The notes under the pieces are model-generated. The model was given only the letters and a program-made list of their open reading frames with translations. It made no database searches and was not told the DNA's origin. Shown piece by piece: positions 1-6,502 of a DNA stretch of 16,231 bases. The DNA is from F23-D06 sp045116675 (lineage in GTDB: Bacteria > Bacteroidota > Bacteroidia > Bacteroidales > WCHB1-69), in contig JBGUMF010000051.1 of the NCBI GenBank assembly GCA_045116675.1, positions 1 to 16,231 on the forward strand, written 5' to 3'. Within the stretch, counting starts at the first letter, position 1; each line of letters opens with the position of its first letter. The translations under genes were made by a program, and so were the position numbers.

Positions 1-1
1 C

Positions 2-565
2 AAGATGAACGTGCTGTATGCGGGTATTGCCAACCCTGTGTCCGTGTCCGCTCCGGTGGATCCCGGCAAGTTGAGCATCTCGTTCCCCGGCTGTGGTGTG
101 AGCAGCCAGGGTGCCGGCAAGTTCGATGTGTCGGTTCCGGCCTCTCTGATCGGAAAGACCGTTACCGCCACGGTGTCTGCCAAGCTGGGTGAGTCCACCA
201 AGCAGCTCGGTGCCACCACCTTCCGTGTGAAGAAGGTTCCCGATCCTCGTGCCGTGCTGGGTGCCAACATCCGCGGTGGCAAACACGCCAAGGCTGAGCT
301 TACCGCCAACCCTGTGCTTCGCGCCACGATGGGTGAGGACTTTGCCTACGACTTGAAATGGAAAGTCAACTCTTTCCGCGTCATCTTCGTGAGCAAGGGT
401 ATGGAAGACCCCGCCATGGTTTGCCAAGGCGGTGCTCTCTCCGAGGCTGTGAAAGCCAAAATCCAGAAATCTCCCGCTAATACGGTCATCTACTTCTCCG
501 ACATCAAGGTGTCGTCCGAGGCTGGATCCCGTACGTTGGATGAGTTCTCTGTACGTATCAGATAA
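2..565 (+). CDS. porM: Type IX secretion / gliding motility protein PorM (GldM), C-terminal part; 5' end outside window
   Basis: The 187 codons visible before the TAA at 563 match the last periplasmic domains of PorM/GldM. In this family a single N-terminal membrane helix pairs with PorL to form the proton-driven motor of the type IX secretion system, and the long periplasmic arm reaches the PorK-PorN ring. The start of the visible part (KMNVLYAGIANPVSVS) resembles the family signature at the start of the penultimate domain. The last domain begins near TTFRVKKVPDPRAVLG and ends in a beta-rich segment (VIYFSDIKVSSEAGSRTLDE). The membrane helix and first two arm domains must lie upstream. The next gene, porN, starts 18 bp downstream, the usual porK-L-M-N order. 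Family assignment rests on motif recognition and neighbour order. The ATG at base 5 is internal, not the real start. Confidence 0.9.
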   Translation, partial: KMNVLYAGIANPVSVSAPVDPGKLSISFPGCGVSSQGAGKFDVSVPASLIGKTVTATVSAKLGESTKQLGATTFRVKKVPDPRAVLGANIRGGKHAKAELTANPVLRATMGEDFAYDLKWKVNSFRVIFVSKGMEDPAMVCQGGALSEAVKAKIQKSPANTVIYFSDIKVSSEAGSRTLDEFSVRIR

Positions 566-583
566 TTTTAAAACTGCTATATT

Positions 584-1522
584 ATGAAAAAGTTTGGTTT
601 GTTATTAATCGGAATTTTCGCCTTCTCGTTTGCTTTCGCACAAGACGATGAGGAAGGCAGCACCATGCAGCAGCCCATCAACCGCGCCCCGGCAGAGTTT
701 GCTTGGGAGCAGGTGGATGTGGGCGAGTTCTCGGATCCCGTTCCGTATGCGCCCATCCGGCAGGCTGACGTGATGTACTATTACACCATCTGGAGAACCA
801 TCGACCTCCGGGAAAAGGTGAACCACCCGCTCTACTTCCCCACGGAAGTGCGCGGCACATGGCGTAGCCTTGCCCAGACCATTTTCGATGCTATCGACAT
901 GGACCATCCCGACAGAACGGAGGATGTCCTCCCCGTTTATACGGATGACATGTGCCTGGAGCCCACCCCGCGTGGAGACTTGAGAGGCAACTTGGCCATC
1001 TCCTACAATATCGATGATATTGACATTGAGACGGGCGAGGTCATTGGTACCAAACCAGTGGAAATTCCTTTCGAGCCGAAGGACATCATTTCCTATAACA
1101 TCAAGGAAATATGGTATTTCGACAAGCAGACCTCCACGTTCAAGACTCAGATTCTGACCCTCGAACCCATTATGGAGTATGTGCGTCCGAACACTTCCTC
1201 CAATTATGATGAGGAAAGCCAGGATAATGAGAATGTGAGCGAGGCTCCGGTGAAGAAACGTATCGGTTACATCTATTATAGTGAGCTGAGACCGTTCCTC
1301 GCCAAGCAGGAGGTGTATAACGTGCGTAACAACGCCCAACGCCTCTCTTTCGATGACCTGCTGACCTGGAAGCGTGAGTTCGCCTCCCTGATTTACAAGC
1401 AGGCTAACGTGTATGACCGTGAGATTCAGGAATACATCACCAATTCCCGCGACCAGCGTATTGAATCCGAACGGATTACCGATGAGCTTCGTAAATTCGA
1501 AAGCGACCTTTGGGAATTTTAA
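584..1522 (+). CDS. porN: Type IX secretion / gliding motility protein PorN (GldN)
   Basis: This 312-residue protein follows porM by 18 bp and is the last gene of the T9SS core operon. It has a clear Sec signal peptide (MKKFGLLLIGIFAFSFAFA, cleavage likely before Gln20), so the mature protein is periplasmic. Family knowledge: PorN binds the lipoprotein PorK, forming large rings under the outer membrane that contact the PorM arm. Supporting features are the early segment with DVMYYYTIWRTIDLREKVNHP, the acidic mid-region (about residues 205-222) and a charged helical C-terminus ending FESDLWEF, all GldN-like. Length fits the family. The ATG is preceded by an AT-rich stretch with no strong Shine-Dalgarno site, normal for Bacteroidetes. 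A terminator lies 33 bp after the stop. Confidence 0.9.
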   Translation: MKKFGLLLIGIFAFSFAFAQDDEEGSTMQQPINRAPAEFAWEQVDVGEFSDPVPYAPIRQADVMYYYTIWRTIDLREKVNHPLYFPTEVRGTWRSLAQTIFDAIDMDHPDRTEDVLPVYTDDMCLEPTPRGDLRGNLAISYNIDDIDIETGEVIGTKPVEIPFEPKDIISYNIKEIWYFDKQTSTFKTQILTLEPIMEYVRPNTSSNYDEESQDNENVSEAPVKKRIGYIYYSELRPFLAKQEVYNVRNNAQRLSFDDLLTWKREFASLIYKQANVYDREIQEYITNSRDQRIESERITDELRKFESDLWEF

Positions 1523-1555
1523 AAAACAAAAAACCAGACTTTTTTCATAGAATTC

Positions 1556-1587
1556 AAAACGGGTGCCGATGGTGCCCGTTTTTTTTT
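1556..1587 (+). terminator. Rho-independent terminator of the por operon
   Basis: A 12-bp stem with arms AAAACGGGTGCC and GGTGCCCGTTTT (two G-T wobble pairs) closes a 3-base GAT loop and runs into ten consecutive T residues ending at 1587. It sits 33 bp after the porN stop and would end the porM-porN transcript. Confidence 0.85.
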
Positions 1588-1594
1588 ACCTTTG
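1587..1594 (+). promoter_or_regulatory. Bacteroidetes-type -7 box (TACCTTTG) of hldD
   Basis: TACCTTTG matches the Bacteroidetes primary-sigma -7 consensus TAnnTTTG. Its first T is the last base of the preceding terminator T-run. Transcription would begin around 1600, only about 10 bases before the ATG at 1610, which argues against a TTG start at 1592 lying inside the box. No TTTG -33 element is visible at the expected spacing, since that position is inside the terminator stem. Confidence 0.55.
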
Positions 1595-1609
1595 CAAAAA
1601 AATATTCTT

Positions 1610-2596
1610 ATGATTGTAATTACGGGTGCAGCCGGCTTTATTGGCAGTTGTATGGTGGCCAAAATGAATGAGATGGGCCGCCGTGATATCGTTATGGTGG
1701 ATGATTTCACCAAGGAAATCAAACGCCGGAATTGGGAGGACAAGTTGTATCTGGATAAGATCCACCGGAAGGATTTCTTCCAGTGGGCCGAGCAGCATGT
1801 TGACGACATCGAATGGATTATCCATCTGGGTGCCCGCACGGACACCACGGAATTTGATTATTCTGTGTTCGAGGAACTCAATGTGGACTATACGCGGCGG
1901 GTTTGGAATCTGGCTGCCAAACACGGAATTCCTCTTATATACGCCTCCTCCGCGGCTACGTATGGCGCGGGCGAATTGGGTTATGTGGACCAGGAGCAGT
2001 TGGCTTACCGTCTCCAGCCTTTGAATCCGTACGGCAAGTCCAAGAACGAGATTGACAAGTGGATTTTGAAGCAGCCTTCGGCACCGCCGTATTGGTACGG
2101 GTTCAAGTTCTTCAATGTCTATGGCCCGAACGAGTACCACAAGGGGCGGATGGCCTCGGTGGTGTTCCATGCGTTCCATCAGATTCAGGATACGGGGAAG
2201 GTGAAACTCTTCCGCTCGCACCGTCCGGATTACGCGGATGGCTACCAGTTGCGCGATTTTGTGTATGTGAAGGACCTGGTGCGGGTGCTTTACTGGTTCA
2301 TGAACCATCATCCGGCCAGCGGGATTTACAACCTCGGCACCGGTCTGGCACGGCCTTTCCTGAGCTTGGCAGAATCGACCTTCGCTGCGATGAAGCTGGA
2401 GCCGAACATTGAGTTTGTGGATATGCCGGAAGACATACGGGAAAAATACCAGTATTTTACGGAAGCGGATATGCATAAGATGCGTCTGACAGGCTACAGA
2501 AGGCCATTTTACACGTTGGAGGACGGCGTCAAATCCTATGTGCGTCGTTACTTGCTTAAGGACAGGGTCTATTCGTTATCCACAAAAAGGTTTTAA
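1610..2596 (+). CDS. hldD: ADP-L-glycero-D-manno-heptose 6-epimerase
   Basis: This 328-residue short-chain dehydrogenase/reductase-type epimerase converts ADP-D-glycero-D-manno-heptose to the L-glycero form, the last step in making the heptose donor for LPS inner core. The N-terminus is a Rossmann NADP-binding motif (GAAGFIG, glycines 6, 9, 12). The catalytic region has ASSAATYG (residues 112-119) and a YGKSK motif giving Tyr141 and Lys145. FKFFNVYGPNEYHKGRMASV (166-184) is the signature separating HldD from UDP-galactose epimerases, matched by DFVYV, YNLGTG and FTEADM-type motifs later. The C-terminus runs about 15-20 residues beyond the Escherichia coli enzyme. The ATG at 1610 was chosen because the Rossmann strand starts at once and the promoter box covers any earlier start. 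It appears to be a single-gene unit between the por operon and recQ. Confidence 0.9.
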   Translation: MIVITGAAGFIGSCMVAKMNEMGRRDIVMVDDFTKEIKRRNWEDKLYLDKIHRKDFFQWAEQHVDDIEWIIHLGARTDTTEFDYSVFEELNVDYTRRVWNLAAKHGIPLIYASSAATYGAGELGYVDQEQLAYRLQPLNPYGKSKNEIDKWILKQPSAPPYWYGFKFFNVYGPNEYHKGRMASVVFHAFHQIQDTGKVKLFRSHRPDYADGYQLRDFVYVKDLVRVLYWFMNHHPASGIYNLGTGLARPFLSLAESTFAAMKLEPNIEFVDMPEDIREKYQYFTEADMHKMRLTGYRRPFYTLEDGVKSYVRRYLLKDRVYSLSTKRF

Positions 2597-2636
2597 ATTC
2601 TTTTTTTTAGAGTGCTCGTTATATCAAAGTTTTTTA

Positions 2637-2644
2637 TATCTTTG
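2637..2644 (+). promoter_or_regulatory. Bacteroidetes-type -7 box (TATCTTTG) of recQ
   Basis: TATCTTTG fits the TAnnTTTG consensus and lies in the 109-bp gap between hldD and recQ, predicting a leader of roughly 55 bases. The upstream -33 position shows no good TTTG match. No hairpin terminator is visible after hldD, so readthrough from hldD is also possible. Confidence 0.5.
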
Positions 2645-2705
2645 TCTTCCCTAAAACTATATAATTTTATTGTCGATAGTCTATTAGTCTAATAAATTTT
2701 TGCCA

Positions 2706-4907
2706 ATGAAAAACTATACGGATAAGGAGATTCTGCAGACGCTGAAAACGGTGTTTGGTTACGACAAGTTCAAGGGTGACCAGCTGAAGATCATCAAGTC
2801 GTTGCTTAAGGGCAAGGATTGTTTTGTCATCATGCCCACGGGCGGAGGCAAGTCTTTGTGCTACCAGTTGCCAGCACTGATGAAAGAGGGCACGGCCATT
2901 ATCATTTCTCCGCTGATTGCCCTGATGAAGAACCAGGTGGACGCCATCCGGAACTTCGGCACGGACATGGGTATTGCACACTTCCTCAACTCCTCGCTGA
3001 CGAAAATGGAGATTAACGAGGTGAAGCAGGACCTCATTTCCGGCAAGACGAAACTGCTGTATGTGGCCCCCGAATCGCTGACGAAAGAAGAGAACGTGAA
3101 GTTCTTCCAGGATGTGAACATCTCCTTTTACGCTATCGATGAGGCACACTGTATCTCGGAATGGGGTCATGACTTCCGTCCGGAGTACCGTCGTATCCGC
3201 GCCATCATCAACAAGATTGGCAAAAAGGTGCCGGTGATTGCGCTGACAGCCACGGCTACCCCGAAGGTGCAGAGCGACATCCAGAAAAACCTCGGCATGG
3301 ACAAGGCGGAGATTTTCATCTCGTCGTTCAACCGGCCGAATCTGTACTATGAAATCCGGGAGAAGACCAAGGATGTGGACAAGGAGGTGGTGAAATTCAT
3401 CAAGAACCACCCTGGCAAGTCGGGCATCATCTATTGTCTGAGCCGCAAGAAGGTGGAAGAGCTTGCATCGTTCCTTCAGGTGAACAAGATCCGCGCGCTG
3501 CCGTATCATGCCGGTCTGGACTCGCGTACCCGCGTGCAGAACCAGGATGACTTCCTGATGGAGAAAGCCGACGTCATCGTGGCCACCATCGCATTCGGTA
3601 TGGGCATTGACAAGCCCGACGTGCGCTTTGTGATCCACTACGACATGCCGAAGAGTCTGGAGGGCTACTATCAGGAAACAGGACGTGCTGGTCGTGACGA
3701 TGGCGAGGGCCTCTGTATTGCCTTCTACGACTACAAGGATTTGCACAAGCTGAAGAATTTCTCCAATAAGAAGTCGGTGGCCGAGCAGGAGGTGGTGAAC
3801 CAGCTGTTGGCGGAGACCGCCTCGTATGCGGAATCGACCAGCTGCCGCCGCAAACACCTGCTCCACTATTTCGGCGAGAACTATGAAGAGGAGAACTGCC
3901 ATAACTGCGATAACTGCAATCACCCGAAGCCCAAGATGAACGCTTCGGAACTTATCGTGCTGGCTATGGAAGTGGTTCAGACGGTGAAACAGCAATTCAA
4001 GGAAGACCAGATTATCGACATTCTGATCGGCAATAAAACGACATCCATTGTCAAATTCAAACATAACAAGCTCAAACAGTTTGGTGAAGGTCAGGATTAT
4101 GATGAGAAATTCTGGTCCAACATCATCCGTCTGGCTATCTTCGACGGCCTTATCGTGAAGGATGTGGAGAATTACGGCTTGCTTAAGATCACCCCGAAAG
4201 GGGAGAAGTACATGCTCAATCCCTATTCCATCATGACAACCAAACCTTCGAAGGAGAATGAGGAGGAGGAAGACGAGGTGATTGACAATGTGGTCGGTGG
4301 CGTAGAAGAAGCCTTTGATACGGCCCTCTTCGGTCTGCTGAAAGATTTGCGGAAGGATATTTCCAAAGAGGAGAATCTGCCTCCGTTCGTGATCTTCCAG
4401 GATCCCTCGTTGGAGGATATGTGTATCCAGTATCCCACCACGATGGAGGAGATGACGCACATCGCGGGTGTGGGTGTGGGCAAGGCGCAGAAGTACGGCA
4501 AACGTTTTATTGAACTCATCCGCAACTATGTGGAGGAGAATGAGATAGAGCGTCCGCAGGACTTTGTAGTGAAATCCGTGGTCAAGAAGTCTGCCATCAA
4601 GGTGTTCATCATCCAGAGCATTGACAGAAAGGTGAGCTTTGAAGATATCGCCATCGCCAAGGGTTTGGATATGAATGAATTGTTGAGCGAGATAGAGATG
4701 ATTGTCTCCTCTGGCACCAAGATTGACATCAGCTATTACATTGATGAAGAGATCGAGGAATACCATCAGGAGGACATTTTGGACTATTTCGCCAATGCGG
4801 AATCAGATTCGGCGGAGAAGGCGCTTGAAGTGCTGGGTGAGGATGAATACACCTTGGAGGAGATCCGCGTGATGCGTATCAAATATTTGTCTGATGTGGG
4901 AAATTAG
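2706..4907 (+). CDS. recQ: ATP-dependent DNA helicase RecQ
   Basis: This 733-residue superfamily 2 helicase unwinds DNA 3' to 5' in recombination and replication-fork repair. Visible motifs in order: Walker A PTGGGKS with Lys49, DEAH box at Asp145-His148 followed by the RecQ aromatic loop (SEWGHDFRPEYRRI), TATATP motif III, SFNRPNLYYEI, and motif VI QETGRAGRD from Gln323. A zinc site follows with Cys380, Cys398, Cys401 and Cys404, then an RQC winged-helix region and an HRDC domain at about 536-615 (PPFVIFQDPSLEDM, HIAGVGVGKAQKYG). The last 110 or so residues form an additional domain resembling the helix-turn-helix module (HTH_40 type) common at the C-terminus of Bacteroidetes RecQ. I chose the ATG at 2706 over the TTG two codons upstream. 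No broken motifs. Confidence 0.95.
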   Translation: MKNYTDKEILQTLKTVFGYDKFKGDQLKIIKSLLKGKDCFVIMPTGGGKSLCYQLPALMKEGTAIIISPLIALMKNQVDAIRNFGTDMGIAHFLNSSLTKMEINEVKQDLISGKTKLLYVAPESLTKEENVKFFQDVNISFYAIDEAHCISEWGHDFRPEYRRIRAIINKIGKKVPVIALTATATPKVQSDIQKNLGMDKAEIFISSFNRPNLYYEIREKTKDVDKEVVKFIKNHPGKSGIIYCLSRKKVEELASFLQVNKIRALPYHAGLDSRTRVQNQDDFLMEKADVIVATIAFGMGIDKPDVRFVIHYDMPKSLEGYYQETGRAGRDDGEGLCIAFYDYKDLHKLKNFSNKKSVAEQEVVNQLLAETASYAESTSCRRKHLLHYFGENYEEENCHNCDNCNHPKPKMNASELIVLAMEVVQTVKQQFKEDQIIDILIGNKTTSIVKFKHNKLKQFGEGQDYDEKFWSNIIRLAIFDGLIVKDVENYGLLKITPKGEKYMLNPYSIMTTKPSKENEEEEDEVIDNVVGGVEEAFDTALFGLLKDLRKDISKEENLPPFVIFQDPSLEDMCIQYPTTMEEMTHIAGVGVGKAQKYGKRFIELIRNYVEENEIERPQDFVVKSVVKKSAIKVFIIQSIDRKVSFEDIAIAKGLDMNELLSEIEMIVSSGTKIDISYYIDEEIEEYHQEDILDYFANAESDSAEKALEVLGEDEYTLEEIRVMRIKYLSDVGN

Positions 4908-4912
4908 GGGTT

Positions 4913-4959
4913 GACAATTGACAATTAACAAATAACAATTAATAGCTGATAATTAATAG
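4913..4959 (+). repeat. Degenerate heptamer array, copy A (left flank of two-gene cassette)
   Basis: Six back-to-back 7-mers in register: GACAATT, GACAATT, AACAAAT, AACAATT, AATAGCT, GATAATT, then AATAG. The array fills nearly all of the 58-bp space between the recQ stop and the next ATG. The same heptamer phase recurs at 6351-6392 and, on the minus strand, at 16035-16062. Confidence 0.75.
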
Positions 4960-4965
4960 TGATAT

Positions 4966-5763
4966 ATGGAAGAGATTAGAGAAAATGTGAATCCGGTGGA
5001 GAATGTGGTGCCGGATGAAGTGATGCCCGGTTTTGTGGCGGCGGAATCAAAGGAGAAAAGTGAACGACAGGCTCCGGAAGAGACGGAGCAGCCGGAACGC
5101 GAACCCGAATTTGAGGAGGGGAACGGAGAAGTGTCCAAGGAGGATGTAACCTGCGACCGTGGCAAGCGCTGCCGGATAGCGCAATGGATTTTCAACGCCC
5201 TGATGCTGGCGGCGGTGGCCGTGCTGTTCATTCTCCATTTCTGCCAGAAACCGGAGAAGTATGCCGCTCCGCTGGTTTCGGGACAGCCGGGCAACGGGGA
5301 TGTGGTGTATGTGAACATCGACACCATCAACGAGAAATACGAGATGGTCTCCTTGCTGACGGACAGCATCGAGATGGAGAAGCAGCGTCAGGCGGTGGTG
5401 TTCCAGAACCGTCAGAAGGCACTGGAGCAGAAGCTGACCAACTACCAGAACAATATGCAGAGTGGCCAGCTTACAGCCCAGCAGGCACAGTATGCGGAGG
5501 CTTCACTACAGCAGGAAAGCCAGCGTTTGCAGAACGACTATGCTGTGGCGGTGGAAGCCCTTGAGGCCCGCTATACGGCAGCACTGGCCCAGATTGCCGA
5601 TTCGTTGAAGGCGGCCACTGCCCGCGTAAACAAGAAGTACAACGCCTCATTCGTATTCAGCTACGGTGCCGGCGGCCAGATGCTGTGCGCTGACCCTACC
5701 AAGGACATCACCAATGAGGTGCTGGACGAATTGAACAAACCCTTTACCAGAAAACGCAAATAA
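4966..5763 (+). CDS. Membrane-anchored OmpH/Skp-like coiled-coil protein
   Basis: This 265-residue protein has three parts. Residues 1-70 are hydrophilic and strongly acidic (many Glu, PEETEQPEREPEFEE), ending in a basic patch RGKRCR. Residues 71-92 form one membrane helix. Residues 112-250 resemble the OmpH/Skp periplasmic chaperone fold: a strand GDVVYVNIDTINEKYEM, then a long Gln/Glu/Ala-rich coiled coil (about 125-225), then a short strand around NASFVFSYGAGGQMLCAD. By the positive-inside rule the acidic tail is cytoplasmic and the coiled coil periplasmic. Skp family members bind unfolded outer-membrane proteins, but they normally have a cleaved signal peptide; a retained helix with a 70-residue cytoplasmic tail is not typical. 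The next gene starts 11 bp downstream, so they are probably co-transcribed. OmpH-like assignment is likely; the client role is inference. Confidence 0.75.
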   Translation: MEEIRENVNPVENVVPDEVMPGFVAAESKEKSERQAPEETEQPEREPEFEEGNGEVSKEDVTCDRGKRCRIAQWIFNALMLAAVAVLFILHFCQKPEKYAAPLVSGQPGNGDVVYVNIDTINEKYEMVSLLTDSIEMEKQRQAVVFQNRQKALEQKLTNYQNNMQSGQLTAQQAQYAEASLQQESQRLQNDYAVAVEALEARYTAALAQIADSLKAATARVNKKYNASFVFSYGAGGQMLCADPTKDITNEVLDELNKPFTRKRK

Positions 5764-5774
5764 AAGAATAGGGT

Positions 5775-6359
5775 ATGCAAGAGGAAAAGAAAAAGTCGAA
5801 GGGCATTTGCTGGCATTGTGTGCTGCTGGTCGTGGCTTTGCTGCTGCTGGCCGGATTGTTGCTGTATGCCGCCCTTCGGGAAAAGCCCGTTGTTCCGGAT
5901 GTGACGGAACCGGTGGATAAGGAATTGGCTGCTCTGCATGAGTTCCCTCCGATGGACTTTGCAGACTCCCTCTATTATGAAAAGACAGTAGCGACATACG
6001 AGAATGATGCCCCCAAGGATGTCTATTATTATGAAAAAGACAGTCTTGGCATGCCCACCACAAAAAAAGTGCACGAAACACATTACTATCCCGGCAAGTT
6101 GCTGTTTATTGATGGGAATTTGTCGGAAGGTACCAACCGTGACGGCCTCTGGTACGCCTATCATAAGAACGGCAATGTGCAGACGATGGCCCATTATAAG
6201 AATGGCAAGGAAGAAGGGCGATACACTGTCTATTATGAGAACGGGAATGTGCGCTATACAGGATTCTACAAGGATGGTAAAAGAGTGGGAGTGTGGAAGT
6301 TCTACGACGAAGAGGAGAAATTGATAAATACGAAAGAGTTTGGAGCGAAAAACAATTAA
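5775..6359 (+). CDS. Membrane-anchored MORN-repeat protein (YwqK-like)
   Basis: This 194-residue protein has a short lysine-rich N-terminus, a membrane helix at about 13-34 (VLLVVALLLLAGLLLYAAL), a linker of about 80 residues and then at least three MORN-type repeats of 22-23 residues: DGLWYAYHKNGNVQTMAHYK (123-142), EGRYTVYYENGNVRYTGFYK (147-166) and VGVWKFYDEEEKLINTKEF (171-189). MORN proteins of this kind are often auto-annotated as YwqK-family antitoxins; nothing here supports a toxin-antitoxin role, and the membrane anchor argues for an envelope protein with the repeats outside the inner membrane. It starts 11 bp after the OmpH-like gene and shares its single-helix layout. Its last codons (Asn, Asn, stop) lie inside the heptamer repeat starting at 6351, so the stop codon is supplied by the repeat. 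Exact function unknown. Confidence 0.75.
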   Translation: MQEEKKKSKGICWHCVLLVVALLLLAGLLLYAALREKPVVPDVTEPVDKELAALHEFPPMDFADSLYYEKTVATYENDAPKDVYYYEKDSLGMPTTKKVHETHYYPGKLLFIDGNLSEGTNRDGLWYAYHKNGNVQTMAHYKNGKEEGRYTVYYENGNVRYTGFYKDGKRVGVWKFYDEEEKLINTKEFGAKNN

Positions 6360-6394
6360 CAATTAATAATTAATAATTAATAATTAATAATTAG
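6351..6394 (+). repeat. Heptamer array, copy B (right flank of two-gene cassette)
   Basis: Six perfect-phase 7-mers: AACAATT twice, then AATAATT four times, ending AG. The first two heptamers overlap the final codons and stop of the MORN gene. Orientation is the same as copy A. The regular copies suggest recent expansion by slippage. Confidence 0.85.
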
Positions 6395-6502
6395 AGGTTG
6401 ATACTGAATTCACAACTCCCAACAGACAATTAATGTGTTGCATTTAAAACCCCAATATATATCACATAATCAAAGAATTAATAACCAAAATACATCATTT
6501 TT

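Noticed and set aside
1592..1609. TTG start six codons upstream of the chosen hldD start
   Set aside because: The TTG is inside the TACCTTTG promoter box, so it would not be in the transcript; the ATG at 1610 matches the family N-terminus.
2667..4766. A 699-codon open frame antisense to recQ
   Set aside because: It mirrors an intact helicase whose motifs are all in the plus-strand frame. The translation is low-complexity (many His, Leu, Val) with no recognisable domain, as expected from biased third-codon positions of the true gene.
4913..4959. CRISPR array or phage attachment site
   Set aside because: The 7-bp units are contiguous, with no unique spacers, and no cas, integrase or tRNA gene is nearby.
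5775..6359. Toxin-antitoxin role for the MORN gene
   Set aside because: YwqK-type antitoxin labels come from the MORN repeats alone. There is no adjacent toxin-like gene, and this protein has a membrane anchor.
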